A DNA stretch of 64,000 nt, taken from assembly GCA_030549495.1 (NCBI GenBank), contig JAUIRK010000752.1:1-64000 (forward strand). The letters run 5' to 3'. This stretch comes from Nectonema munidae (lineage: Eukaryota; Nematomorpha; Nectonematoida; Nectonematidae). The notes beneath the pieces are model-generated. The model made no database searches, was not told where the DNA came from, and saw only the letters and a list, made by a program, of their open reading frames with translations. Each line of letters opens with the position of its first letter. Positions within the stretch are counted from its first letter, which is position 1. A program made the position numbers and the translations under genes. Below are positions 37,001 through 52,000 of this stretch, piece by piece.

Positions 37001-40000
37001 TTCGTTTTAAACTTACTCTTCGATCAATGCTTTTAATACCTTCTTTCGTGTGTATTTTATTGCCATGATTATGATGTGTATATTCTTGTTCATCGTAGTT
37101 GTTGAGCATTGCAATAGTAAATATTGACAATTATCAGTGTATGTTACCATACTGAATTGCTTTACAATACAAATGATATGATATGCATTTAAAATACAAT
37201 TTTATTGTTCTATTTCAAATTTTATAATCATATACTTTTGAACTTATGAAAATAGAGATTATTTTCCAATTAAAATTATGGCTAAAAAGATGCAAAACTA
37301 GAAAAAAAGTTGCCTGTTCTATGACATTTTAAAGAATTTCCAAAATTAAAGTTAAAAATGATTGAAATAAAGTGGAAGGAATTATTTAAATTACATATTT
37401 TAAAATATCTATAAGATAACGATGTTAAAAAGTATTATAAGCAAAGCAGATTGTGCCTATATCACAATTTCGACTAACTAGGTTGGAGATGAACCATCGC
37501 AGTATACTGATTAGAGGTGAACCATCGTAGTATACAGGTATATAGGTAATAACTTATGTAACATCGTCTTTCCGAATGAGGTATATCAAATCTTACATCT
37601 AGGAAAATATGAACAGAAAGTTGAACATTGTACAGTTTGGAGATGAATCGTCGTAGTATACAAGTTGGAGATGACACTCAAGTTGTCTACCCCCGTTCAA
37701 CCGTACAGGTTGTGAGATAAATATATATTCAATTTACAAAAAATGTCATCACTATTCTTTGTCTTAACTTCTATTTGCTTTAAATATTTATGCTTTTAGA
37801 ATAATAAAAACAACTTCAAAATCGGTGTTCTTTATTGCAAATCTCATCAATACAAAGAAGAAGAGATGTATGGCAATGGTAATTTCTTTCATTAAAATCA
37901 ATTAGTGAAAAATTAAATAAACTTTTGCTTTCAAGAGAAAGGAAGCGAGCTCTTTGAAGAATTTTTAAACCTTCTTGGCGAACGAGTTCGATTGAAAGGT
38001 TTTTCCAAATATGGCGGTGAATTGGATTTAAAACGTATTGCATTTTTTCATTACACTCAAGGGTTTATGCGCAAAGAAACGCAAGAAAACAAAGACTTCC
38101 ATTAATAATGCCCTTTATTTTTGATCTTTTATATGAATTTATTTTTCCAGGATGATGACATTTAATAAGACTTCCATTTAAACCCGTTCAGCCATATTGG
38201 ATCACAGGGATTAGGCGGAATATAAATCGTTTACTTTAATTACGGGAAATTTGATTCAGAAAAGTTGAGAATTAATTTTCAAAAATATTTTGATTTGAAC
38301 CTTCAGGGCTTATGAACATAATCCTAGAAATGTTATTTTTTTCCTTTTCTAAAATGGCGAATATTCTAGAATTTTAAAATAGTTTACTTAATTTTTGCCA
38401 AAAATGTTTATTAATGAATGAATATATTATATTTGTTTCTATAAATATTTTGCTATATCCTTTGCTTATATTTTCCTGTTTTTAATATTTATTTCCATCA
38501 TTTTGTTCTTATTTTAGTTTTTTTAAGTTTTTTACATGTATAGTTGATGAACTGTACGGCTTAAATGAAAAGGCAAGGCTTTCCTTGGACCCGGGTAACG
38601 TGAAATTGCTTTATAACTGGAACTTAAGCATTATAAAATACAAAATATTTATTGTTTCAAAATTTAAGCATCGCGTTTATTTACAAAAGGTTAGCACTTT
38701 TTTTGCTTCTTATTCCATGGATCGTTTGAAAATGTTCCTTCGATATAATTTCCTTTGGAATCGACACAAAAGCAACCTTGCACTAGTCCATATCTGCACT
38801 GAACTGGATTGAATTGACCGTTCTTTAAGCATTGTGGACACTCCAAATCTTGTACATTTTGTTTAATTAGTTCTCTACATCTTCTCAACTCTTTGAAACA
38901 ATATTTTTCTAAATACATTAATTTTTAGAAGAATTTTGACGTGTAATTTTCATATTAGTTTTAATCATTTTTATCGAAATCCATGAAAATTTTTTTAAGA
39001 TAAGATAAAAACGTGGGCAATAATTTTTGTGTGGCTGGTTTCGATGTTTTAGGATCTTGGGTTCCAATCCAATAGCAAAACCTTGTTCGACATAAGCAGA
39101 GTAATTCTGCCTTTCGGTGAAACCATTCTATTCCATCTTTACCTCTTAGTGTGTTATCAAAGAAAAATATAATTCTAAATGTTAAGAAAGTAAATAACTA
39201 TTAAAATTAGCTTTAAAGTTGTAAAAAGGCGTAACGCTTATTGAACACAACTAAAACAACATCAATTGGTCGTGATAAAAGGAAATGATTGTATTGCTGG
39301 TTCCATGCGCTATCGAATGTTTTCACCTGATGACACAATTAAGTGTTTTGCCTCGAATTCTTGTGCTCAATTCAAATCCACGACCAAAGACCATGAATCC
39401 AACACCAAAGATTCAGACAACCCTAATCACGCTTATGATAAAAAAATATCTTTATTTTGATTGAATTAATCTCGATTTGTTATGGATATGAAGTGGTTTG
39501 TAATAAAGTAGAGGTTTTAAGCTATTGCAACTCTTTTTTCTGATGTATCAAAAAAAAGTCAAATTGATCAAGCAAGATTATAAATTATTATTATTATTAT
39601 AGAGGATGTGTTTATTATAATTTCTTTTCTATTTTAGCTATACAGGAGAAATAGGATTTCCTATGCCTAAACCAAAAACTTACTATATTTGTTCATATAA
39701 CATTAAAAAATTACATAAAGAATTTTGAAATAAGTTCTGATTTTATAATTTTGTACAGACAAAAATTATTTTGATATTAATTGTAATATTATGACCATAA
39801 TCACCTGGAATTTAGAATGTTTTGGAGTAAAAAACAAAACAATCATGACTTATCATTTTTTCCTTATTTCTAGTTTTTTCTTTGTAAAAATCATCAATAG
39901 ATGTTTCAAGGTTTGATTTTGAACCTAAAATATTAGGCTTAACTAAATTGAATATTAATTTACCTTATAAAGAGTTTATTAATTTCCGGGTTAGACAAAA

Positions 40001-43000
40001 TAAATATAAATCTAGATACTTTTCTTGAAACGGGCCAGATTACCGAAAATTTAAAACACAGGCCGGAATATTGGAAAGTTAAAAAACACTGGCATTATGA
40101 AATTCCTATTAATACTTGTTTAAGACAAAATAAGGCAACCGTTTCTATGTTTTCCCTATATATGTGCCAAAGTTGATACACTCAGGATACATAAAAAGGG
40201 GAAATGAACACAATATATTTCAAAAATATTTATTTTATAACACCTATCAATATTAACCCGTTAACGACCAGAATAATCAGACGATATCTAGTATAAAGCA
40301 GAAATTTGTATTAAAAAGCATTAATAAACGCAGACGGTTCACATTTTTGTAAAGTTGTGGGCCGGGTAAACTTACTTCGCGGGCCGAATCTGATCCAGGA
40401 GCGGTGGTTTGGTGACTCCTGATCTAAAATAATATTTTTTAATAAAAAATCATTGTCTGTTATGTATGCTTGGATTGTAGCTTATGTTCTCAAAAAATTG
40501 CATAGTGTTAGACTTGAAGGTACACCCACTTACTTTGATAAAAACACTGATCATCACTATTAATTCAACACAAAATAGTAGGTGTGTACTGTGTATACAT
40601 TTTCAACCAGTATTATTATTATTATTATTGAATATATGTAAAACTTACTATTCGTTTCCTTTACTTGCGTCTAAATTTTGAATGTGATTTTTAAATTGAC
40701 TTATATATATACCCAGAGAAACCTCGGTAATATAAAAAGTATCCGTAAACGTGCGTACTACCTTATACCACGCTTGCTCACACTTTTTGAACCTCATTTG
40801 TCAAAAGTATGCAAAAAAGTACACGAGAACTAGTTTTTGCTTTCTTTATAAAAAACTTGTAAAGTAGACAACTTAAGCAATGCAATGAACAATTAAATAT
40901 ACTTAAAATCTCCAATTAATACTTGTATGCAAGCCCTTCACCTAAATTTTTTAAAGATAGAAAATGACTGAACATAATTTGCGTCATCATTACTCAATAT
41001 AGCTTAGATAAGTTTGTGGCTTTATTTTGAAGTGGAAGTCGAAGAATAAAGATTTAATGAATTCTAAGAAAAATTTATTGATAAAAACTATTTTAAAATT
41101 TGTTTATAAATAAATTACAGAATTAATTTAATAAATTCAATAAAAAAAATCTGTCCCTCCTTCCTCTAAAAAATTTTGTAGTGATTGACTTGATTGTATG
41201 TTTGTAAACAATAAAAATTGAAACCTTGAAAGTTCTAAAAATTTAACTATCAGGTAAATGAATAATAAAAGAAAATTTATTGAGTTTGCCATCATTTTGG
41301 AAGGGAACACTCTTATTCAAATGTATACAGAAGTTAAGGCTAAACAAATGAAAGTTCATTTTAATTTTGTTTTATTATTTAATTATAATAAACATCAGTA
41401 TAGTTATTACAATTGATGTACGATATATAAACGTTGACACTGAGATTAAAAAATTTCTCATAGTAAAATACAAAATGTGATGTTATTGGATGATCGGAAA
41501 CCTGTCCTCGATTTTGTAAGATTATTATCCAAAGATAATATTTACAATTTTTCTAATGATAAAAAAATCAACTGAGGGCAGGCACTGAACAAAGCAAAGA
41601 CAATATGTAAGAGAGCCTCGGACTTTTGTTCTGAGGCGACACATAGACTTGTAAGGTTCTGTCTAGCATTTGATATGAAATTCTCTGGCCTTGCAAACTT
41701 GCCCCCTGTTATTGCCGTGGCTGTGTGAGGGGATGTGTCGTAGACACCTTTAAAAAGAGCTGGTTACTAAAAACGTTATTTTCGATTTTGAAATGACCTG
41801 ATTGAAATTTTTAGGAGGGGTAGGCATTTTTTAATAAAAATGAGGTTATGGGCGTAGCTGCCTAGTTGGGCGTCACTTCTACAAGCTGAAGCTTATTAAA
41901 TGGGTTCGCTGTGGTGAAACACAATTCATGACCTGGATCCCAAAATCAATCTATGGGATTGGCTGAAAGACGGGGCCAAGCTTTTGTTCGTGGTTAAAGC
42001 AAATTGGGAGCGCGTAAGGCTGCTGATCCACAACTAGACAACACTTTGCCAACTCTATAGACTACAATGCCTCATCATTTGTGCACACGCGCAAAAACTA
42101 AAACACTTTCAATCTACTCTATATCTGCTGTTGACAAGTCCTCTGACTCTACCCTTTGCGATCCTCTTAGAATAAGTTGGCTAAAACGCTTCCTTAATCC
42201 AAAAATCTTGGTGTAAAAGCTGTTTTGTTACTCTACAACTGCTCATTGTGCTTTAGGTTTTCTCATTTCGCAATCAAGTAACGTTAAAAGATTTAATCTT
42301 TTTATTTCAGAATGTAGAATGGATTTATTTTTGTTCATATGTAAACACTGTTCAAGAACATCTCCTCTAAAATGAGATAGATTCTGCTAGGTTTGTGTAG
42401 GCGTCTGTATTAGTTTTAGGTGCAACAATTTGGTCACATTTGTGAGTATATAACTTAGGCATATAACGCAATGTGATTACTTTCGATCCAAAGGACCGCG
42501 TTATAATGATTCTTGACTACATATGGAATGGACTTAGTGTACACATTAATCTTGGTTATCGGATGCATGGCGACGCTCTCTGATACACTCAGTTTTTATT
42601 TAGGATCTCCAAACATGGTAGCTCACTCTAGAATTCGTAAAGTATTATAGTTATATATTGATTAACCGGTTATCGACCACAGTGGACATATGTCGACTTT
42701 ACAAAAATATGAATCGTCTGCTTTTTAATACAAATCTTCTGCTTTACATTAGATATCGTCTGCTTATTCTGACCGATAACGGGTTAAGCGAATAATACTC
42801 ATACATTTACACAACTATAGAGGGATATTTTCGCCAAACCTGCCAAAAAGTTATCACTTTTGTTCGCCAACTGCACTCCCAATTTTGGCATTGTGAATTG
42901 TCGAATGCCTAACGCAAGCCCCTCTCAAATATAAGAAATTATGCACAAGGTGTTAAGTGTTTCAAATAATTTTTACTTTAAGCATCTTCTAAGTACCACT

Positions 43001-46000
43001 GCAATCTCTTGTGAACTTCCTAGGGTCCATGAACCGCAGGTTGGCAACCACTGGTTTAACCCATTTTATCCCAGAAAAAGCAGAGGGGAATAAGTATTTT
43101 GATATAAAAGTAGCTTAAAATTAAGAAATCCTCTGCGTCAGTCAAAATTCCCGATGGAATGATATATACTAAATATTCAAAATAAAATTCATCTAATACT
43201 CTGTCTATTCTCTGTTCTATTTTTTCTTTTATTCTTCTTACAACTTTTCTAAATGCCACCGACGCGTTCTATACTTTGTTAAACTACGTTAACTTCTATA
43301 ATGCATACCAAAAAAAGTACAAATGAAGATAATGATCGTTGTTTTGCCAAACTACATTTTAACTTTCATCTATAAATAGTAGTAAATTTTAAAACTTTAC
43401 CTTTATAGCGAAAAATATCACACTCTTAAATAGAATGAAAAAGTACTTAAAATGTTATGGTGTTAAAATATACCACTAAAAAAAGAAGTTGAAAAAGGGT
43501 GTGCTTCATCCTTTTAAATTGACACTACTTGCTTTGATAAAATTAGGTTTTTCATTTCCATTTATTCCCTTAAGTATGAATGCTTTAAGGTCAAAGTGTC
43601 ATCTTTTGATATCCCCAGGTATATAAGATTTCCAATTTTGTATCATATGACACCTTCTCTTCAATTACCCTGTGAATACGATCTCACTTTACATTAGGCT
43701 ATGCAAATAATAGCACTACTCCTGTCTACAAATCATTGAATTTTATAATGTTTGTGTGTACTAATATTGAGGCATTCTTTCAACCCTTTGACGACCAAAA
43801 TTTTCTAGAGTATTTGCCTGCTTTCTTTTTCAATGCAATTTTATATATCTAAGGCAGGCGATTTTCATTTTTTAGGACACCGGTCTTCCACTTGTCCTCA
43901 AAGGGTTAATGCACGCGATTTTCATTTCTAACGATAGTCGTGTCACATAATATTAAAGCACGGGTTCCATAGCTTTTTTTCGGTATCGCACATATGTAGT
44001 TTTTGTTCAAATTTGATTTATAATAATTGTATTTTTTATGGGTTCCAAATTATGCCATGAAAATAAAATAAACTTTAACAGGCTTTCGACCACAGTCATA
44101 AAATGGTCTTCGTTTATTTTTTTTATACAAATCTGCTTTAAATTAGATATCGTCGGATTATTCTAGTCTTTGGTTAATTGCAAAATTATATAGCCTTCAT
44201 AAGCCTTGTGGGTAAAAAATGGTCACACCTTTTTTACATGTGCAGGTAATGTATTTATCTTGTTGTTGAATTTATTTTAGATTGAATTTAGTATTTCCAT
44301 TGCAAGGAAGTGTAACGTATATAAGAGCCAATGTTACCTGCTGTTCGCTTAAGATGTAGGCTTCGACATATGGTTTTTAGATCGAAGAGTAAGCCAAGTT
44401 GTTTCCCCAATTTGCTAGTAAGTTTACCACTTGAAACATGTGGACCATAAATATGTTCGTTCTAGTGTTGTGTGTATGTGTGGACAATTGGGAAAGATTA
44501 TGTGTATTGTGTTGGGTTGATTGCAGAGTGTAGACAGTGCAATGAAAGTATTTCTCTCTCTTACACTTCAACGTTCTATACCCATAGAAAAACTGAAGGA
44601 AAATTTCCTTGTAAAATTAATGACGTTTATTTTCTCTAGAATTTGACGTGACTTAGCGTCTGTAACAGTGACATCATCAAGATGTACAGTCAAACCTATA
44701 TTAAAAGATAATTTAAGCGAACCATCAAAAGTGCCCTTTGATAACAAGTGAGCACTTAATTAAGGTGGAATAAGTTCAATCAGGATTAATTGCGAAGAAT
44801 TAAACATGTTTGCTATAGACATTTACTAGGTTAAGTAGTGTCGGCGCTAATAATTACGCGATCCACTTGGACAACCGAGAGCTGGGCCATTTAAAAAAGA
44901 CTGTATGGGACATAATTTACCCAAATAGGCTTTAAAACAAGCAACATTTTTTAAATCATCGCAACTCCTCGCTAGCTGTATGTTTGATAGCCCTGGTCTA
45001 CATCTCATTCTCAGCTAAGGATAATCTTGAATGATTTTGGAGTGCGATATCACGATACATTAATTTATTCAATTGAATTTTGATAAAAAAAATTCCTTAT
45101 TTTCTTTTAGAAGATTTGACCGGTGAATATTCACACTATGCGGAATATTGTGGAAAGAATATCATGTTTCATGTTTCCACTCTCTTGCCATTTACACCGA
45201 ATAATCATCAACAACTTCTTCGCAAGCGTCATATAGGCAATGACTCCGTCACCATTATTTTCCAAGATTCCGAAGAATGCCTCCCGTTTTCTCCTAAGAG
45301 CATTCGCTCAAATTTCCAGCATGTCTTCATCATTGTGCGTGCTATCACCAATAATTCCAAAAGAGTCTACAAGTAACCTTTTTTTAGGCTTCAAATCTTT
45401 AAGGAGGTTCCAATAAATCTAAATCTTCCACTTTTAATAACGCATTTGTGCGCCGAATAAGAAATCAGTTATTTCATCATTTATAGTTCCCTATTTTTAT
45501 CTATGTAAACATGAAAACGAAAAATTAGCTCAACACAAGTATGTCATTCATATTTTTATGATATGTTCCTGTAGAGTGTATTGTACAATTAACGTGTAAC
45601 CCTTATAAGACAAAAAGAATAAATATATATATTTGGGTATCCGTGGCTCAGCCAGTAGTAATTTAACATTTTAGGAAATTGTTATCGTTACATGGTGATT
45701 AGATAAAAATGAGAATGTCTAAACCTTATAAAATAAGTCTACATCCGATTTTTATTTTACTATTATCCATTTTTTAGTATAAACGTTATAGAATATAATG
45801 CATAAATAGCTTATCAATTAAGCGCTAAAAGCAGTGGATGCTGATAACTCATTTATTTGCTTACATATTATTTATTTTTAGCAAAAACTTTATGGACCCC
45901 TTACTGTGTTAAAAGTACCCCCAATATTTATATTTTTGTCCGTGGAGCCCCTTAAATTCTCAATGGACCCTTAGGGATTGGACCCCGTTGGGAAAACAAC

Positions 46001-49000
46001 CTGTAGAGGAACAAAGCGCAAAAGTTAATTTTATGTTACCTACCTCTTCATTCTAATCTTCAAAAGGTTACAGGCGAGGTTTTTAAAAGCAGATAGTTTC
46101 CATATCTTTTTCAATGAGTTTTATATAACTTAAAGGAGAGGATTTTTATTTTATTACCAAAAAAGATTAATTAATTGAGCCAGGGGTATTAAAGACAATG
46201 CCTGGAATTTATTTGTCAATCAATAGAAAATGTCTTGCGAAGTTTAGTGATCTGATATAAAACTGCCGTTACCCATTTGATTTCAATGTAGTGAAAAGTA
46301 ATGTAATGATAGTGAAAAGCTTTCACGCTCAACTCAATGTAAATTTTTTATTTATTTTAAAATAACAGGAATTTGTGAATTTAAAATGGGAAATTTCATC
46401 TATAAAATGATTATATATTTTCTTCGAGAAAAAAATATATTTGGACATCCTTATTTTTCCCCATTATTTTTGCAAATTAAAACATAACTTGAAGCCTACT
46501 CTTGTAGGCATGTTACACTCTATAACGATGAGAGCACTTTTGGAGGCTAAAGGGTTTAGTCTGTAAAATTTATTTGATTGACAGATTACACTTGTAACAA
46601 TTAATAAAATAGCTAATTGTCTAAGTTTATGTAATTTCTCTAGAGATTCTTTTTTATATTTTCTCTATATTTGCATTTAGAGTTGCGGTGACTCGTGCAA
46701 ATAACGTTTTGCCGTTTGGACCGAGATTGCCAAGTTCTGGAGAATTTCAAAATCTTTCTCAATTTCGAAGTTTTATTCTTGCTAAAGGTAAGAAATATTA
46801 GATAACTCATTCATGAGACTCGTGCAGTGTTTATTTAATTTTTAATGTTAGATGATGAAATTTTGATACAAAATAGATTTTGTACAACGTTCATAAAACA
46901 AATATAGGAAAGTTAGGGAATTAGAAGTGGGATTCATCGATGTGTGTAGAAGGTAGTGCAAATATGAAAAGAATTAAGTGTATATGGCTTTCTCATGTGG
47001 TGGATAAACTTAATAAAGTAGTCTAGAAAAACTTATACACTCATCTTTACAACTTTGCCACATTATAAACAATAAATATATGTATAAGCTATGTTTGAAT
47101 TATCGGATATATTGATTTCTGACACCCAATATTCAAAAAGCTTATAAAAATGCTTATTTATGTCTGAAATTTGGGAGATATTAACCGGTTATCGACCACA
47201 GTCGACTTTACAAAAATAAAATCGTCTGCGTTTAGCAATGCTCTTTAACCCGTTTACGATCAGTATAATCAGACGATATCAAATGTAAAGCAGAAGATTT
47301 GTATTAAAAGGCATTGATAAACGCAGACAATTTTATTTAAAAGGTGACACCTATAGGTGACGTTGGTTGTATTTGGGTTAATACAAATCTTCTGCTTTAC
47401 ATTTGATATCGTCTGATTATTCTAGTCCTCAGCGGGTTAAGCATGCATCTCCAACAGTAGATTATTAAAACTAATTATCTATTTACTATAGCTAAGCCTG
47501 AAACCGCTAATCATCTCCTTGTATTATTCTGTATTATTATTTAAATAAAATTATAACATAATTAGTTAAGAATCTTAAAAAATTTTTGTAAAAATATTAA
47601 TAAAAAAATAGAAGACAAATATAAAATTTGTTCCAAAATTTAGCAAAGCTTATGATAAAAATTTTCATCAAATTTACATTATTGACGAAGGAGCATTCGA
47701 GAACAAGTATTCAAAAAACACTCATCATAAAAAATACCTTTTGAAAATTCATGACTTTCAAAGTGTAATCAATCCGGATTTTGATTTTTTTTATTATCTC
47801 GTTTAAAATTTTTGATCTCTTCTTTCATTCCAATATAATCTTATTTTCCATTTTAGTTTTATATTTTAAAATTAAATTCGTTGATCAAAACTAGACTAGT
47901 AAAATATGAATCAAATCACTAATTTAGCGGGTTATTTATAACTTATGAAACTACACTTTTTATTTCATTTATTTTTTAGAAAAGTTAACTTTTTTTATTT
48001 TTTGTATAAATTTTTTTCAAATCTATTTTTTCTCATTTTTTGATAAATTTTAATGTTCCTATAAAATTAAGTGTAACGACATTTTTTAAAACTAAAACTT
48101 TTTCAAAATATTAAAAAAAAGATTTGTTAAATCATTTATAGACAAAATTTTTCTTTAATTAAAAACAAGTTTTGCATAATATAAGATGAAAAAATTAATA
48201 AAAAAGTTTACTTTCCTTTACTCATTATGTAATTTTGAATTTTAGCGGTACACTATGACAATATATTTTGCATCATCATATACTTTGTCTTCCTTGTGAT
48301 TGATATAAAGCCTGATTTTTAGCAAAATTAGGACTGCCAGATGTTCCGGGAGTGACGTAATTTTGTCGTCGCAACAACGGAATCCCGAAAGATTTATAAG
48401 AATCTCCATTTTTCATTCTCTAATCTTATATGTCTAAAAAGGAACTTAAAAACTTTAGAGACAAACGTGATTGTTCCTTTTTTAAGTATAAAAGCGCATC
48501 TTTGACTTTCAAAGTATTTTTCATATTAATTATTATTTTTGTAACAAATACAAAATTTTGTTCTTGACTTTTTTCAATACCATTTTGTCACGATTTGATA
48601 ATAGGGTAAAAATCTTGCAACCTTGGGTAGAATAGATGATAGAATATTTTTAATATGTGTCATAATTATTTTAGCCCTCAATGCAACAGAAGCGATTCAT
48701 AATTCTGAATATTTTTTGAAGATCGTGATGCGAAGTCGCTTTTTCTTTTTAACAGATCTGGTGAATAAGTTTTCAACACCTTCTCCACTGGATTCTTCTT
48801 CTCATTTATTTTGTAAGTATCTTGCTAATCGATATCTATAGATTTACCTTTTATTTTGATTCAGTTGAAAATTTTTGCATAAAGGTTAGATGATGATTAC
48901 CAGTTAAGAATAAATTTTTGAATGCACGTAACATAATTTTAGCTTTTTCAACCATTGGCTAATTTAGATATGATTACCTTTTGAGATGCTCATTCTTACT

Positions 49001-52000
49001 TTTTTCTCTAGCATTGTAACTCTAAGATTATACTCGTCTATATTCTCCGGGTTATGTTCGATAGGATCTCTTTGCATGTCGAATTAACAACTTACTTAAA
49101 GCCAGAGATGTTGAATGATATTGAAACTTAAAAATATATTCTAAATATTTTATTGCTATCAATTTCAAAAGACAATGTATTTTTTTCACATATAAAAAAA
49201 TCAACATTCCTAAATTTTGAACTTATCATTTTTGCTAGCAAAAGCTAATATTAATGAGATTTAAATCATTACTTTTACCTAGGGGCCAGTGAAACGGGTA
49301 TGGGAAGAAGAGTGCTTAAACGAGTTGTGGGCATTGATCCATATGTCATGAAAGAAATAAGATAGATAGATTAGAGTGGGCGTAAACAAACTTTTTCGTT
49401 ATAGAACCGCGTCTAAAAATTTATATTTTTAAGAGGCTGGATGGTTGAGTAAAATAACAATATTTAAAATAATCAAGACATGTTTTAAAGGAATAAGCAA
49501 TAAAGTTTTTGTTTATATTTAAAGTAATTTTATTTATTGGCTGGTTTATGATCTTTGGGCATTGTTTCTTTAACAGTGGTTGTGATTTAATTTTGAGCCG
49601 ATCATTAAACCTGTGGGTTAATTATTATTTGAATATTCTTTTTCAATTATATCTTTTCAATTCTGAATACAATATTTTTCGTGTTAATAAAAACATTACC
49701 TATCTCTCTGTTTTTTGTTCAAAAAGTTTATATGCAATATTAATACTTAATTTATATTTTAAGATAAAAGTATTGCTTTTTTCTCTTTGTATGAATAATT
49801 TGAAGTTCTGTATATTTCAAATTTTCAAACTAATATTCTCATACACATGTATAAATTGAAGTTATAAGCTCACAGATCAAAAAAACATTCTAAGTTTGTC
49901 ATTATTCACTGATTTTTTAGTTTTGAGCCATCCATTTCATAAAATTAATGATTGAATTGATAATATTAACACTCCGACAATCTCATGCTTAAAAAGATTA
50001 GTGCGCCTGGTTTATGATCACTAATGGACTGGTAGTATTAACACCTCAACAATCATGTGATTTCACTTTAGCTAAGTTTGGTTTTGGCGTTAAACGCAAA
50101 GAAAAGAAAAGCAGTATTAACGTTGTGTCTTCCCTGAATTTGCCTGGTGCGATCACGTGGAGTGTGATCGTGAATGATTTTTCTCAAAACAACAGCCCTT
50201 TGCCATGCATCCTATCAATTTCGAACGACGTCCTTTGTCTGCTCGAAATTTCTATCTCTGAAATTATTTTCTGCATTCCAACTTGCGCCATCATTGGATG
50301 GAGTACACTTGACAACTGGTATTCATTCTTTTGCTTTAAATTATCCTTCTCTTCTACTCTTTATTTTCCAAATAGCCTAAAAGTGTTCTACAACAACGGT
50401 TCGTTCATCCAACTCGACTCATCCCCCTATTTAAATGCAATCGTAGAAAGACTATCCATCGTTTCCAATGGCGTAAATGTAATACTTATTTCCATTATAG
50501 ATTTTCTTCATTATGCTTATTGATTCGTAACTGGCATTTCTTACTTTTTGATAATTCATTGCGTATACAGTATGCAAATAATAATTTAAAAAAATATTCA
50601 ATTTTAGTAGAGCGTATGTATTTTAAACCTGGAATATTTTCTTTCTTTATTTTCCAAAGTATTCAAGCACTTTTGGCAATGCATAATTTTGTGTCTGTAT
50701 TAACACAAAATAACAGCTATAAAACATGATGTTTTCAAACTATCAACTGTGAACCATGATAGTTCATTTCAATGTCATATAAAATGGACATTTTAAGATG
50801 TGAACATATGAACGCTTCGAATCTCATGCAAATGTGTTGGAGAGTCGGCTGTAAGCTGTATAGTGTATATGTTAATATGCACCGGAACTTGAATAATGTT
50901 AAGTAGGTATCTTCAATACCATAGGCATTGGGACATGAATTTAAATCCAGAATCAAGCTTTCTTTGCTCATAGTTCGACACATACACTACAAATGTGTAC
51001 CTTTGATGGAAAAACGCCACAGGACTTTGAAAATTACTTCAACAAGAAATAGATATAATTACTATTATTCTATTTATTTGGACTTTACAAAATCTCCTTA
51101 GATAAACAATAGTTAAGCTAGATTTCAAAGCAGATGCTCTTATCTTTAATGAGGGCGAAGTAAACTATGCCTAAGATTAAAAAAGTCGTTATTCAGGAAA
51201 TTATTAAACAATGATTTTATTTAGTTTTAGTTTCTTAGAACTTTTTTTCAGGATGGAGTATGATCATGATGATTACTTTATCCTGAAAGCAAAACATTTT
51301 ATACTAGAACTAGCATAGCCGAACAAAATACCAATTCACATAATAAATACCTCATACATAGAAAGGGTATCTTCTTCATACAACGGTGTAAAGAAACATG
51401 AGTTTTTCTTTATATAGTATAATTCTATCAATTAATTATATACACCTTATCCAGTATACTATGAAAATCAGACCACTATGGTTCAACTCCTATTGGAAAG
51501 AATTTTCCATACGATTACTATCATCCACACGTGTCTATGATTTACTGATTCGAATTTTTGAGTTTTACAGTCCCGCACAAAAAAAAATTTTAAATATCAC
51601 TTTTATTCTAAGTTACTTTATATTTTTCACGTTTACTTGAATTAAACGAATATCCCACCATAAATAGGCTTCTTTATACACGATAAAGAGGATTAGTATG
51701 GGTGCTTTGGGATTTCAGTTTAACGCTGCTGGAGTTGTCACAGAAGTTGAAGAGGAAAGTTTTTCGTGGCATGCTTCTCTGAGAACGAACGATCGCATCA
51801 TCGAAGTATTACCTTACTTTCAATTCCTTTTATCCTGGGGCCCACATTCTTAAAGTTATTAGGAGGGAGGCGTGGACCAAAGTTTTTTTCAATTGTATGT
51901 ACTTTAATTATTATTTTGAAGAATCAGTTGTGACAAGGGAAAGTGCACCCGATTTATATTTCAAGCCAATACGAGATTCCTGATATGGAGAGAATGGCCT

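Noticed and set aside
38585..38812. Plus-strand ORF of 75 codons
   Set aside because: It begins inside SIPA1L exon 7 past the donor, and its remainder is the complement of the thyroglobulin type-1 exon.
49509..49859. 116-codon plus-strand ORF in SIPA1L intron 10
   Set aside because: Extremely AT-rich composition, no domain, and it lies between two well-supported exons.
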